Source of the DNA: Megascapheus bottae
Lineage: Eukaryota > Chordata > Mammalia > Rodentia > Geomyidae
DNA: 64,000 nt
Assembly: GCA_024803745.1 (NCBI GenBank)
Contig: JANJXV010000016.1
Coordinates: forward strand, 44,026,025 to 44,090,024
Direction of reading: 5' to 3'
Part shown: one piece after another, positions 33,843-44,620 of the stretch
Numbering within the stretch: the stretch's first letter is position 1
How the letters are laid out: each line of letters opens with the position of its first letter
Translations under genes and position numbers: made by a program
The notes under the pieces: generated by a model
What the model saw: only the letters and a program-made list of their open reading frames with translations
Databases searched by the model: none
What the model was told of the DNA's origin: nothing

Positions 33843-36064
33843 TAGTTTTTAAGTTATCTGTATGTATTGGCATAGTGTATCAATTTATAAGGTACCATGA
33901 GTCCTGGTCAATGTCCCCTTTCCTTCATTCTACACTGGAGACCACCTCCCAAGTAAAATATTCCACATATTCCTCCACTCTTTGAAAAGCAGACATAGCC
34001 TGTAGATGCTGCTCATAGGCAATATTCCGGGGTAAGAGAAGACGCTTCATCATGGAGGCCAGCGCTGGGATGGTTGGGCGGGGGTTTGTGGGGGTTCGCA
34101 GGCATGGGCGGAGTGACAGGACAATTCCACGGCCCTGGGGCCCGCTGCCCACCCTGACACTGCGATCTCATTACCTTTCAAATATTTTTAAATATGCGGA
34201 TTTTAGATATTTCAGATGAGTTCTGAATCATTTTATCATAATAAAACAGCATTACTGTTTGTATTTAGACGCATTCGTTTAAGCAGATGAATTATTTGCA
34301 GGTGGACATGCCCTTCCCCTCCTTGCCCTCCCCACAGCAGCCCCACCCCTGCGACCCCGGCCAGGGCCGCACTCCTGTCACCTCAGCTCCACCTTACTTG
34401 ATTTGCTAACTCCTTTGAGTGGAAGTAGTGCTCTCCGAGTCCACTCACTTCCCCGTGGTGTCCAGACACTCGTGGCCTTCTGGAGGGTGACTGAGCAAGG
34501 ACACATGTGAACTCTTCCTGCCAGGACCCTCCTGGTTCGAGCTCTCCAGCTGGCCTGGAAGCTGGCTGCAGATGTGCACGTAATGCCGGGTGACAGGAGG
34601 AGCTGTCCACGAGCCAGCCCACAGACCTGAACACAACTGTCTATGGTGTGGCGCCACTGTGCTGCAGAGTGGTTTAATTTTCACCGGAAGGTGACTGACA
34701 GGCATACAAACTCTGTTCCACGTGCCTGAGCCCTGGGCTCCAAAGAGACCACAGGCGGGGGTGGTTAAGTGTGGACGGGACGGGGAGTTGTGCTGGATTA
34801 GGGCCGCACAGTGCCAGCCTTTCGATCTGATGGCATCTGTACAGACCCCGTTCCCATGTGAGGTCCGTTCACGGGGACAAAGGCTTCGGACACAAGCATG
34901 TCCCTTTCAGGGGCGTCTTCAGCCCGTAGCAGATGTGGAGTCCATGCAATGGGGCCAACCTTGAAGCGGTTCTGTGAGGAGCAGCTTGAGGCGGCTCTCC
35001 TGGGAGAGCGTGCACAGAGCGGCTGCAGTCCCGCACCCCAGCACCCGTGGTCTTCACGGAGGGAGCGTGCTCTGGTGAGGTCACCGCTGAGTGTTCTGAG
35101 GTCGATCGCTTCCTTCACGTTTCAGGCAATGGCTGAGCCTAAGATTCTTCTCTTCAGTAACCTGTTTATTTATGTGTGTTCCCTTCTGCACTCAATTGTG
35201 TACATTTTCATTTTCCTGAATAGTTTCCTCGCTAATAATACTTTGCAGTTGGCTTTGGAAAGAAGCTGTCGGTAGTACAACATCCAATCCCATCCTTAAA
35301 TCTGCAGACAGCTGATGTGCTTCCTGTTGTTTCTCAAGGCTGAACGTGGCTCGTCTGAGCTTTCCCAACCACCCGCTCTTCCCTGCACCCCGAGCCTGAG
35401 TTCACCCCCCACTGCCTTCCAACACCTCAACTTGCATTCTCACTTTCTCTGCTTTGTTCCTTCTAGATTGTTTTCTTAAGTTTGTGACATAACATCATAA
35501 GAAATTAAAAAAGAAAGCGGTGAAAAGGGAAACGTGAGAACCATGGTCGGAAGTGGTTTTGCCACTTCCTCCTTTGTCAATGCCAATGTCTGCGTCCTCC
35601 CTCTCCTCACCAGAATCTTGAGGGATGAGGGGCCAGGCTGCCCTTCGTCCTCCTATCGGCTGAAGGAAGGACATCCGATCACACCTATCTCTGAAGACGG
35701 ACACACCGCAAGTGGGCGTCGGGGCTGCGCCCACTGAGCCTGCATCTCCCCACGCGATGTGTTCCAAAGAACACACGGAAAGCAGGATTTGACTGACTGC
35801 AGGCATAAACAATAAACCAACACTCCACAACAGGAGACAAGTCTCACCATCCGTAAAATGACTTAGGCACTTCCATTATTTCCTTTCTCCCTTGGTTAAT
35901 TTAAGCTGCTTTCCAGGTCTTATCTGTCTCTTTATCACCTTTTCTGAAATACAAGAGATTAAACTTCAATTTCAAAAGATTGGCAGACGTAATAAATTTT
36001 AATCATGGCTACAATAATAATTTTGACATTTAAGTGATGTCTTGGTTAATCCTTCTTTTTAATT
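33843..36064. other. 2.2 kb single-copy DNA, no gene seen
   Basis: Frames of 105-125 codons at 34798-35275 lie on both strands over the same DNA and have no recognisable domain. No SINE or LINE was assigned. Confidence 0.4.
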
Positions 36065-36780
36065 GAAATATTGAGACCGCTGTAGATTCACATGTAGCTT
36101 TGAGAAGCAATATCAAGACCTCTTTGGTTGACTGGCCCCGTGTCTCCCTAGGGGACACATTTTGTAAAGTCAGCACAGTGCCATGACTGGGACGTCAGCT
36201 GTGATCCAGGGACCGAGCTCTACTTGGACCCATGCATATGTGGGAATAAAGTTCTGCACAGATCCAACTCCTTGCAGGCCCCCCGCCTCTTCCCAAGCAT
36301 GTCCCCGCAGCTGGCCAGACTCCTGCCTCCTCATCCCTGACCCACAGCCACCTGCCACTATGTCTAAAATGGCGGCATTACAAAAATGTACCGTAAATCG
36401 TTTGCAGCACGTGTAACTGTTGAGGCACTCCTTTTCCGTCTTCAAAGTTATTACTTAGAGTTTTCGTTTCTGTGGAATAAACCCCAAGGAGTAAAACTGT
36501 AGTCATGGGGTGACTACATGTTCAGTACTATGAGAAACTGCTCAGTTAAATTACAGAGTAGCTCTAATATCTTACATTCCTACCTGAGATTTATGTGACT
36601 ACGTTTCTCTGCATCCTCACATTCAACTAGTGTTACTCTCGGGGTTTTTTATTATCAGCTTTGATAAGGAAGCTATGATATCTCCTGGTTTTCATTTGCG
36701 GTTTCCCAATAATAATAAGTATCTTCACATGTACATAGCTTTCCACCATTGTGGCAGAACACTTGAGAGAAATTATTTTA
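36065..36780 (-). mobile_element. Ancient L1M 3' region, antisense
   Basis: Plus-strand landmarks follow an antisense L1M 3' end. CTGTAGATTCACATGTAGC is at about 36080. A 'tcaagacctc...actggccccgtgtctccc' stretch comes next. Further along are GGAATAAACCCCAAGGAG (36475), CTGCATCCTCACATTCAAC (36610) and TCCTGGTTTTCATTTGCGG (36680), then a TTCACATGTACATAGC string (36725). It is strongly diverged, with no frame left. The IDL-Geo copy at 36796 was inserted just beyond it. Confidence 0.6.
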
Positions 36781-36783
36781 AAA

Positions 36784-37009
36784 AGAGAATGGTTTGGCCG
36801 GGAGTTTGGCCTAGTGGTTAAAGTGCTTGCCTAGCATGCATGAAGACCCAGGTTCGATTCCTCGGTACCACATACATAGATAAAAAGCCAGAAGTGGTGC
36901 TGAGGCTCAAGTGGTAGAGCTCTAGCCTTGAGAAAGTCCAAGGACAGTGCTCAGGCCCTGAGCTCAAGCCCAGAACTGGCAAAAAAAAAAGAGAGAGAGA
37001 GAATGGTTT
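36784..37009 (+). mobile_element. IDL-Geo SINE with exact 12-bp target duplication
   Basis: The body runs from about 36796 to the A run ending at about 36990. The ID-like half shows TTTGGCCTAGTGGTTAAAGT (one extra base in the A-box region) and GGTTCGATTCCTCGG. The Geo half starts at AGCCAGAAGTGGTGCTGAGG and ends at CAGAACTGGC. The duplication AGAGAATGGTTT occurs at 36784-36795 and again at 36998-37009. An expanded (GA)n stretch separates the A run from the second repeat. Confidence 0.92.
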
Positions 37010-37112
37010 GACTTGGGGTGCAGGGAAGTCAGTGTTGAGATGAGGAAAAATATCGTGGTGGGGAATAAGTGACAATGGAGAGTGTGTGCCTCATGACCAC
37101 AGGGAAAAAGGA

Positions 37113-37132
37113 GACAGACAGACAGACAGACA
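37113..37132. repeat. (GACA)n microsatellite
   Basis: Five tandem GACA units. Confidence 0.9.
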
Positions 37133-37819
37133 GGGAGAATGCCCAGGAGCCTGATGTAAAATTCCAAGACCCACCTCAGTGGTCCACATCCTTCCATGCA
37201 TGCCATCTCCTGAAAGTCTCTTCCCCTGCGAACACACCCACCGTGAGCGCCCATGGGTGAAGTCTGAGCCTCACAGGGCAGTCACCTCCCAAGGCCCCGC
37301 CTCTGAAGGCTGCTGCCCCCAGACCCCCGTCTGCGGGCGTCTGCAGTAGCTCTGTGAAATGTCCTCCTGATGCGCTCTCCTCTCAGGCGGGTTGTTTTGT
37401 TTTCACTCCTGACTTCCCAGGGCTCTGTAACTAGGCTGGCTGCTGGCCCTCTGTTACATATGGTTTCCAAGTACGCGAAAATGTAAATCACAGAAAATTA
37501 AAACCAAATCACAATTACAGTCTTCAATTTGATCAACTTACTCTGTATCAGGAAGGTCTCGAGGCAATACTTAGGAAACCTAAACATCCACAGGAAACAA
37601 GGTGAGGTACACCAATGTTCCACCAAACTCTAGAACAACTATCCTTTGCCAGTGCAAACCCACAGAAGCTACTGAGATGGCTACGTCTCACATCTTCCAA
37701 AATACGACCTCTGACCGAAAATATCAAGACATGAGTTGATGACAATGACAAATCTAGCAAACAATTATTTAAAAATCAGTGTACCTCTAATTCACTCATG
37801 GAGCAAGGTGAAGTTTATA
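37133..37819. other. Single-copy DNA, nothing recognised
   Basis: This lies between the SINE and the older L1. The AT-rich right half may be the eroded 5' continuation of that L1, but this is not demonstrable by eye. Confidence 0.35.
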
Positions 37820-38648
37820 GGAAATAAGACTTTCAAGCTAAATACTGAAAAAACATAATTTGTACTATAAAGTATCTCTCAAAGAGATAATAGAACTTTT
37901 AATACCTACATGCAAAATCATATCTGCTTCATCTTTGAAACCTAGGAAAATAATATCAAGAAAAATCCCAAAGGTAACGGATATACATAATAAACTGAAA
38001 TCATTTAAATAATACTATAACAATTAAAGAAAAATCTTGAAAGGTTTGAGAAACAATGAAATTGTTAAGCTCCATCTAAGAGCAACCAAAACAAGAACAG
38101 AAAATACAAATTATAAATACCATAAATGAACACAGACTAGGCCTTTGTCCATTATAAAGAATATTGAAAGAGTATTATGAATGCATCTATGCCCACTCAT
38201 ATGCTAGCTTAGATGAAATGGACTAATTCTTTTAAAGACATAAGCTACCGAAACACATATTAAGGTAAGTCCATCGTTAGAACTGGCCTGTATCTATTAA
38301 AGAAATTGATTTGATAATCAGTTATCTTGCACAAAAGAAAGAGGTTCAATTTCACTGTGGAAATTTTTCAAACACTAAAGAAGAAAGAATTCCATCTCTA
38401 ACTTTCTATGTAAAAAAGAAACAGAGCATTTCCTAATGTATCCTACAAAGTTAATATTGTCTTAATTAAAACTAAATAGCAGCAGTCTAAGAACAGAAGA
38501 TGTGAGCAAAATATTAGCAAGTAAAATCTACTAGTGTATGAAATAAAGACACATCCAGGAGTGATTTACACTAATTGTGCAAGTCTAGTTCAACAACTGA
38601 AAATCTACTCCTGTAACCTGTGACACCAACAGGCTAAAAGGAGTTGTG

Positions 38649-38682
<34 letters not shown>

Positions 38683-39735
38683 AATTCCTATGATCATATC
38701 AATGCAAAGAAAGCATGTGAAAAAATCGAACACCTATTCATCCCTGACGAAAGCTTCCAGCAAATTAGGAGTAGAGAAGTCTTGTTCAGAAAGATGATGA
38801 CTGTCTGGAAGTGTTCATGGTGAGATACTAGATGAGTAGCCCAAGACCAGGAACAAGGCAAGCTCCTCTCTCCAGACTCCTAATCTCCACTCATTAATAC
38901 ATAAGGAAAAGGCGGAAAGACAATCAGAATGGGAAGAAAGCTCCGTCTTTGCTTTGCTTGCAGATGACATGATTTTCTGTGTAAAAAAAAAAAACAGACT
39001 AAGAAAAACATCCTCATGGAACCGATACACAAATATAGCAACTTTTGAAGAATACAAGTTATTACACGAAGAATCACTTGCATTACCATGTACCAGCAAT
39101 GAACAATTGTAATTTCAATGTAAAAATACAATTCTATTTATACTAGCAACAAATGTGGAGTCTTAGGAGTGAACCTATCACAATATGTACAGAGATTACA
39201 TAATGACAAACACAAACCTGAAAGGAGGCCGAGGCGGAAATACACAAGGAGCTTATTTATCGCCTGTATATAAGAAGACTTGATATTAAGATATTGGTCT
39301 TCTCATGTGATGTGTAGAGACAATGAAATGCATGCAAATTCCAATCAGTCTGTTCTGTGGCAACAAAACGACTCTAAAGTTTCTGTGGAAAGACAAAAGC
39401 CATCAAGTAGTTAGCCCGTAGTTAAGAAGATCAGTGGATAACACGAGCTGACCTTGTGACTTGTGGCTAGAATAATCAAAACAGCGTGATGCTGATGTGA
39501 GTGGAACGGCATGGATCATAGAAATACACTTAATTGCTCTTTGGTCACAAGGAAAGATAATTCAACAGAGAAAGAGCATGTTGGAATAACTGCATATTCA
39601 AATGCAAAAAAAAAGAATCTAGGTACAGACCTTTAAACGCTCATAAATATTACTCAAAATGAATAGCAGATCTAAATTTAATATCCACAGGATGAGACTT
39701 CTAGAACATGAGGAGAGGCGTGGCGTCCTTTCAGA
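37820..39735 (+). pseudogene. Ancient LINE-1 ORF2 remnant, part 1
   Basis: The sequence follows L1 ORF2 in plus orientation with many indels. GCCCACTCATATGCTAGC and similar strings fall at 38190. The (TG)n at 38645-38682 interrupts the frame. A 'tatgatcatatcaatgcaaagaaagcatgtgaaaaa' equivalent lies at 38690. The reverse-transcriptase FADD region survives as GCAGATGACATGATTTTCTG at about 38960-38979. Downstream, 'aaatgcatgcaaattccaatca' appears near 39330 and 'agaataatcaaaacagcgtgatgctg' near 39475. The longest surviving frame is well under 100 codons. The copy is much older than the L1 at 29521. Confidence 0.75.
38645..38682. repeat. (TG)n microsatellite
   Basis: About 19 TG units with one CG variant near the left end, lying within the ancient L1 remnant. 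Confidence 0.93.
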
Positions 39736-40145
39736 TTTAATGACCAAGCACAGTGCACAGAAGGACGTGATAGGGCAGTCTCCGTTCTCTGTAGGTCTCG
39801 TTCCTAGACTCTTGGGGACGCCTGACCTCTGTCAGACCCCAGCCCGTGTAGACTCAGTTCCCCAAGCCGCCCAGGGCTGCCACGTCCTCCCTGAGCTGGG
39901 CCACCCTGCCCTCCTCTGCGTGGAGGTTCCCTGCAGCTCTGCCCTCGGCCTGGCTGACCTGGGGCACGAGACCATCACGGTGTGATCAGAAACGCCCTGT
40001 GCAGTTCCTAAGGCAGGCGGCTCAGGCAGGCCAGCCAGCTGGGTACCAGATTTCACGGCAGCATGCAGAAATTCCTGGAATGTCCCACTCAGTAATCTCT
40101 CCATGGACGGAGGGTAACAAGACCAGAAAAAGAAGCTTCGGGTAA
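39736..40145. other. GC-rich block interrupting the ancient L1
   Basis: Between the two L1 parts lie about 410 bp of much higher GC content without L1 similarity. The plus frame from 39659 to 39985 and the minus frame from 39832 to 40104 overlap and have no recognisable family. It may be DNA inserted into the L1, or ancestral DNA retained between two separate L1 fragments. Confidence 0.5.
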
Positions 40146-40370
40146 GAGGGACTACTTAATTTCTTGAGACACGTTACAACAAAACATAACTTGGTGGAAA
40201 AAAAAAAACACAGAAAGTGTGGACAGACCACAAATGGGGAGAAAATACTTACAAAACACCTGTGGGTTAAAAGATTTATGATCAAAATATACCAAGAACA
40301 ATTGAAACTCAACAATGAGGAAGCCAGCCACTTGGATTTTCAGACACAGGCAAAAGACTGTGCAGGCACC
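40146..40370 (+). pseudogene. Ancient LINE-1 ORF2 remnant, part 2
   Basis: Resumes in L1 order: 'gggagaaaatacttacaaaacacc' at about 40238, then 'aaaagatttatgatcaaaatataccaagaacaattgaaactcaacaatgagga', the conserved segment after the reverse transcriptase. Same orientation and similar divergence as the part ending near 39735, so probably one element. Confidence 0.65.
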
Positions 40371-40869
40371 TCGCCTCCGTGTGTACAGATGGAGAGCAAA
40401 TGAAGACGAGAGCAATGCCTCCTTGGCCACACCGCTCAGATGTGCAAGGCCCAAACATCGCTCACCCTTCAGGCCCTGGAAGGACATGGAGTCACCAGTC
40501 AACTCGTAACTTGGTGTCTCTCTGGACCTTCCAGGTGTTCCAGTAGCAGAATTCGCCTCCAGCGAGCTCCAAGGAACAGCTTGATTTCCTTTTTCTGTGC
40601 TGACTTGAAAACGCTACTTTAAAGTTTTAACTTAATGGCATGCTTTTTGATGGAGTCCATTCATTCTGAATGATCTAAAGAACATAAAAGCAGTTCCTGT
40701 AATTAAAATACTGCAGATGGTGCTAGTTCTTGTTTCCAAACCGAAGTCAGCTTTGCAGAGTGAATCTCAGGAGGAAGTCCCACCGTCTTGTCGGCCACCC
40801 ATAATGACCCGAAAAGGGCACCGTCAGACCACCCAAGCCCTGCTCATTAAAACCCTTCTCCATCCCGGT
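40371..40869. other. Single-copy DNA, nothing recognised
   Basis: No repeat or exon was assigned. The 239-codon plus frame that starts at 40717 is explained by the downstream minisatellite. Confidence 0.4.
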
Positions 40870-40985
40870 CAGTTCAGCAAATGTTTATTGACTGCTTGCT
40901 GTATGACATTAGTTGCAGAACTTCATTTTAACCATGAAATCAGAACTGTTCCCCTGGTGATCTTACACAAGCAGGCCAGGTTCTG
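40870..40985 (+). mobile_element. Possible MIR/L2-type fragment
   Basis: TCAGCAAATGTTTATTGACT, TGCTTGCTGTATGACATTAG and 'gaactgttcccctggtgatcttacac' follow the old repeat that begins 'ttcaacaaatatttattgagcacctactatgtgcca'. Diverged. The minisatellite starts right after it. Confidence 0.45.
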
Positions 40986-40992
40986 CACAGGC

Positions 40993-41388
40993 GCCCCTTC
41001 TCATGTGGGGGTGAAGACTCAGACTCCAGCCCCTTCTCGTGAGGGTGTGGAGACTCAGACTCCAGCCCCTTCTCGTGAGGGTGTGAAGACTCAGACTCCA
41101 GCCCCTTCTCGTGTGGGGGTGAAGACTCAGACTCCAGCCCCTTCTCGTGTGGGGGTGAAGACTCAGACTCCAGCCCCTTCTCATGAGGGTGTGGAGACTC
41201 AGACTCCAGCCCCTTCTCGTGTGGGGGTGAAGACTCAGACTCCAGCCCCTTCTCGTGTGGGGGTGGAGACTCAGACTCCAGCCCCTTCTCGTGTGGGGGT
41301 GGAGACTCAGACTCCAGCCCCTTCTCATGTGGGGGTGGAGACTCAGACTCCAGCCCCTTCTCGTGAGGGTGTGGAGACTCAGACTGCA
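40993..41388. repeat. 36-bp minisatellite, eleven copies
   Basis: The 396 bp array holds eleven tandem 36-bp units: GCCCCTTCTC then A/GTGT/AGGGGG.. and a GACTCAGACTCCA end. Variants fall at three sites: cgt/cat, gtg/gag-type, and aag/gag. No unit has an indel. Because 36 is divisible by three, the array reads open in several frames. It makes a 239-codon plus frame with a 12-residue repeat (V/E-GV-K/E-TQTPAPS-R/H) and 121- and 192-codon minus frames with their own repeats. None has upstream coding context, so I treat them as artefacts. Confidence 0.93.
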
Positions 41389-41590
41389 GCCCCAGTGCTC
41401 TTAGAAGAACATGTGTACTCAAATGCAACGGATTGAAATCCCACCTTCCCAGCTGCTGAAACAACCAACTATGGACCCAGGACAGCCCACGACCGCATGG
41501 AAGCCATGACTGCAACACTAGGCTGGGTTTTGTTTCCTTTTTGTACTAATAAGAAGTGAGGTCTCTTTATCTGTTGCCAAAGGCTTGGGA
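41389..41590. other. Short unique stretch
   Basis: Nothing was recognised between the minisatellite and the next repeat. Confidence 0.4.
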
Positions 41591-41895
41591 TTGTTTAATG
41601 GCATTTTATTGTTGGGGTGGTGTGTAGGGGATCTGTCAGGTAATGGGAAAGTACTTCTTGAACACTTACCATGTTTCCTCCTTCTTCCCCACCACCCACA
41701 CCTAATCATCTTGTTTTTCTCCTTCCTTCCCTATTTCAAATAAACAAATAAACTTATATGTAATATACCCAATACCGAAGTCAGATACAGTAACCTCATG
41801 ACATAAACAGTAAGGGGGACAAAAGAGAAAAGAAATAACGTCCCAGAGTAGCATAAGAACAATAATCACAACGATAAACCTCGTGTCCACGTCCT
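41591..41895 (-). repeat. Unclassified interspersed repeat, copy 3, antisense
   Basis: Read on the minus strand, this is the longest copy of the family at 29262 and 33022. It extends further 5' (a GTGATTATTGTTCTTATGC segment, then CTTTTGTCCCCCTTACTG). It then has TTTATTTGAAATAGGGAAG, identical to copy 1 over 19 bases (plus-strand 41726-41744), a G/A-rich middle, GAAGTACTTTCCCATTACC, and an end with CCAACAATAAAATGCC. At least 300 bp of family sequence is present. A short minus-strand frame of 62 codons crosses it and means nothing by itself. Confidence 0.6.
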
Positions 41896-42466
41896 GGAGT
41901 TCATTTCGCTAAGCCTCATCCTATACGGCCATACGTACACAGCTTTTGAGCTATTTGCCCCGACATTTGTTATCTCCTCTGTCTGCCCTAAACAGTCCGC
42001 TGCCACAGCTTCTTTCAGAGTTTTACATTATGTGGGGTCGAATGAGTGATTGCTTGAACAATGCAACAATGTGCACAGATTCTGTGCAATAATGCCCTGT
42101 TTGTGAGGGGCTTGGACGTCTTTGATTTTGGTGTCCGCAGGAGTTCTGCCACCCAGGGTCCATGTGTGCAAAGGGGCAGCGTGGGTTCTTCCACCGCAAT
42201 GAAATGAGGGTGCAGCCACACAGGCAAGGTGAGCTGCCCATGGACAAGCAAAAGACGTTTGGGGTGAGGAAGAATGCAACCTTCTCCAGAGCCCACATTC
42301 TCAATGGTGAGGTGCTGCATTATGACCGGAAAGGTGTGTGCTTGTGTTCCCGTCTTCCGGGGCGCCTGCCTTTCCACCCGGCCCCCTGGGCTGTCAGAGT
42401 GAGCCCAGCGCCCAGGGCCTCAAGATCCTGAAGGAAACCCTAGCAATCTGCTGCGTGGACAGGCAG
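41896..42466. other. Single-copy DNA, nothing recognised
   Basis: Three minus frames and one plus frame of 80-120 codons overlap between 42015 and 42431. None has a recognisable domain. Confidence 0.4.
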
Positions 42467-42799
42467 AAGAGGTGTGCGTGCTAGTGTAGGAGTGAGGGTG
42501 CAGGAGAGGTGTGCGTGCTAGTGTAGCAGTGAGGGTACAGGAGAGGTGTGCGTGCTAGTGTAGGAGTGAGGGTACAGGAGAGGTGTGTGTGCTAGTGTAG
42601 GAGTGAGGGAACAGGAGAGGTGTGCGTGCTAGTGTAGGAGTGAGGGTGCAGGAGAGGTGTGCGTGCTAGTGTAGGAGTGAGGGAACAGGAGAGGTGTGCG
42701 TGCTAGTGTAGGAGTGAGGGTGCAGGAGAGGTGTGCGTGCTAGTGTAGGAGTGAGGGTACAGGAGAGGTGTGCGTGCTAGTGTAGGAGTGAGGATACAG
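42467..42799. repeat. 37-bp minisatellite, nine copies
   Basis: Exactly nine units of 37 bp (GAGAGGTGTGCGTGCTAGTG, then TAGGAGTGAGGGTACAG) fill 333 bp without an indel. Unit endings vary in the order gtgcag, gtacag, gtacag, gaacag, gtgcag, gaacag, gtgcag, gtacag, atacag. Unit 2 has TAGCAG for TAGGAG and unit 4 has GTGTGTGTG. The high identity between units indicates recent expansion. Confidence 0.95.
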
Positions 42800-42925
42800 A
42801 ACTGTTCCTACCTGAAGTACCTCTTCACAATTACTAGTGCTAGATAACCTAGCTAGGTTTGCATGGTCTTAGATACAGAAGCATATGCTCTCTTTCTCCT
42901 CCTCAATGCCTCTTCCCCCCTACTG

Positions 42926-42994
<69 letters not shown>
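42926..42994. repeat. (CA)n microsatellite
   Basis: CA dinucleotides run for nearly 70 bp with a single AAA interruption near the left end. Its length makes it a good candidate for a polymorphic marker. Confidence 0.95.
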
Positions 42995-42996
<2 letters not shown>

Positions 42997-43770
42997 TAAA
43001 ATTAAAATGTTTTCCAGCTCAAGGAGCCCAGGGCAATCCCACATCAATTTCACCATGAGCACACCATTAAGAGTGGGAGGTAGTAGGACACTCCAGAGAC
43101 ACATAAAATGCTACCCTACTAGGGAAAAATTTGATAATATAGACTGAAAAATATCCCTTCTGTCAAAGAAAGTGCTTACATCACCTTAATCCCAAGTTTA
43201 AGTCTGGTCATGATTACCCACAAAAATGAATGCAACAAACAGGTTCTGGGTTTACCTAATGAAGAAAACAGACTCAGCGTGGCCTGAGCTAAACACCATG
43301 CAAAACTCAAGTTTCCAGCACACACTAAATCACACGTGTCCAGGACTGCCAGCCGGCCACCTCTGACCCAGCAGACAGCCCTGTTGGGCTCATCTGCAGC
43401 CCCAGGACAAAGTGAGGCCAGCCCCAGGTGACAGAAGACCAACACCGGCCAGCTGAGGACTGCCCACGACGACAGCGTCAGCCTCTGTGACCTTCTTCCT
43501 GTAAATGACAGGATCCAGACACCCGTGTCATGCCAACAGACCTGTTGCTGTGCATATGTCCATGCAAACCTGAGGGAAAGGAGATCGGTGGAGTCCAGCA
43601 TCAAAAGTCCAGGGAGGACTGGGGAATCCTCAACACTGTTCAGAGGAGCCTGAGGTGGCAAGGTTCAAAACAGCAGCACTGACCTGGACCAAAACCCTGG
43701 AAAATCAAATACCTTCCTGATTCTGGAACTCTAATCAACAACCACAATGTGCTTTGAAGAAGTGACAAAG
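42995..43770. other. Single-copy DNA, nothing recognised
   Basis: A 161-codon minus frame (43176-43661) has no recognisable domain and no splice context. No repeats were assigned. Confidence 0.4.
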
Positions 43771-43838
43771 AAGAGGTGCTGGAGAGGGAGAGAGAGTGGA
43801 TGGGGAGAGGGAGGGAGGGAGGAAGGGGGAGAGAGAGC
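43771..43838. repeat. Purine-rich (GGGA/GA)n tract
   Basis: An imperfect GGAGAGGGAG and GAGAGAGAG repeat, polypurine on the plus strand over about 65 bp. Confidence 0.8.
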
Positions 43839-43959
43839 CTTCTGAATTTAATTTGTACAGACTGAGTTTTCCCTTCACCAAAACCCAGTAGAGAGTAATC
43901 TCTGAAGACGAGACCGATTTTCCTTTTTTTTTTTTTTGTTACCCCACTCTGGAATCTGG

Positions 43960-44620
43960 TCCAGGCACTAATGGCAGTATCTTCTTATGTCTCTGGCCCA
44001 CCGATGACCTTTGATAAATATTGACATCTATTTTAAGGGGAGTGCAAAGAGATGTGGTGTTGAACTGATTTTTGTTTTTACCGTGCTTTTCTGGAGCATA
44101 AATTAAGCAATTCTGCTAAATGCTCGTTTCTGCAGACTAATCAGACTGAAGACACTGTGGCTGATAGTGTTTACATACCACAAACTGCTCAACATCTTAT
44201 ACAGAGTGGGAAAGATGGCTTAAATATGTTTGCATGGCTTGCGCTTGTGGATCTCTAAAATAGATTTGAATAATTATCAAGCATTGCCATCACTAGGCTT
44301 TTTTGAGTTATAATTAAAATGTATCATTTTATTATACTTTCAATTTTTGCTCTAGAAAATGTTGAATTGCAATTGCACATTCAAGTTTAAATTAATGTAC
44401 TCCTTCAAGAAGCAATTTGAGCCATCTTTTACCTATAAATATTACAATTTGGTGGTGGTGTGTGTGAAATAGAATTTGTATAAATATTTAAATGAGTGCA
44501 TGGAAAATGTTAAACACGTCTACTAAATTTAAGATCAGGGCAGTTACATATTCTTTGAGAAATGGTGACAACCATATCAATTTATGTTTATCCAGAGCTG
44601 CCAGGATCTTTGGCTAACAA
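43960..44620. promoter_or_regulatory. AT-rich block, likely conserved non-coding element
   Basis: About 660 bp is free of repeats and open frames. It has a high density of developmental factor motifs: CCTTTGATAAAT (TCF/LEF-like), GCATAAATTAAGCAATT, AGTGTTTACATACC (forkhead-like), ATTTGAATAATTATC, GAGTTATAATTAAAATG, and a GAATTGCAATTGCAC dyad. This texture is typical of vertebrate enhancers near developmental genes. Conservation itself cannot be seen from one genome. Confidence 0.3.

Noticed and set aside
40717..41436. 239-codon plus-strand open frame with a 12-residue repeat
   Set aside because: It is produced by the 36-bp minisatellite, whose unit length preserves frame. Equally long frames run on the opposite strand, and the non-repeat parts show no family.
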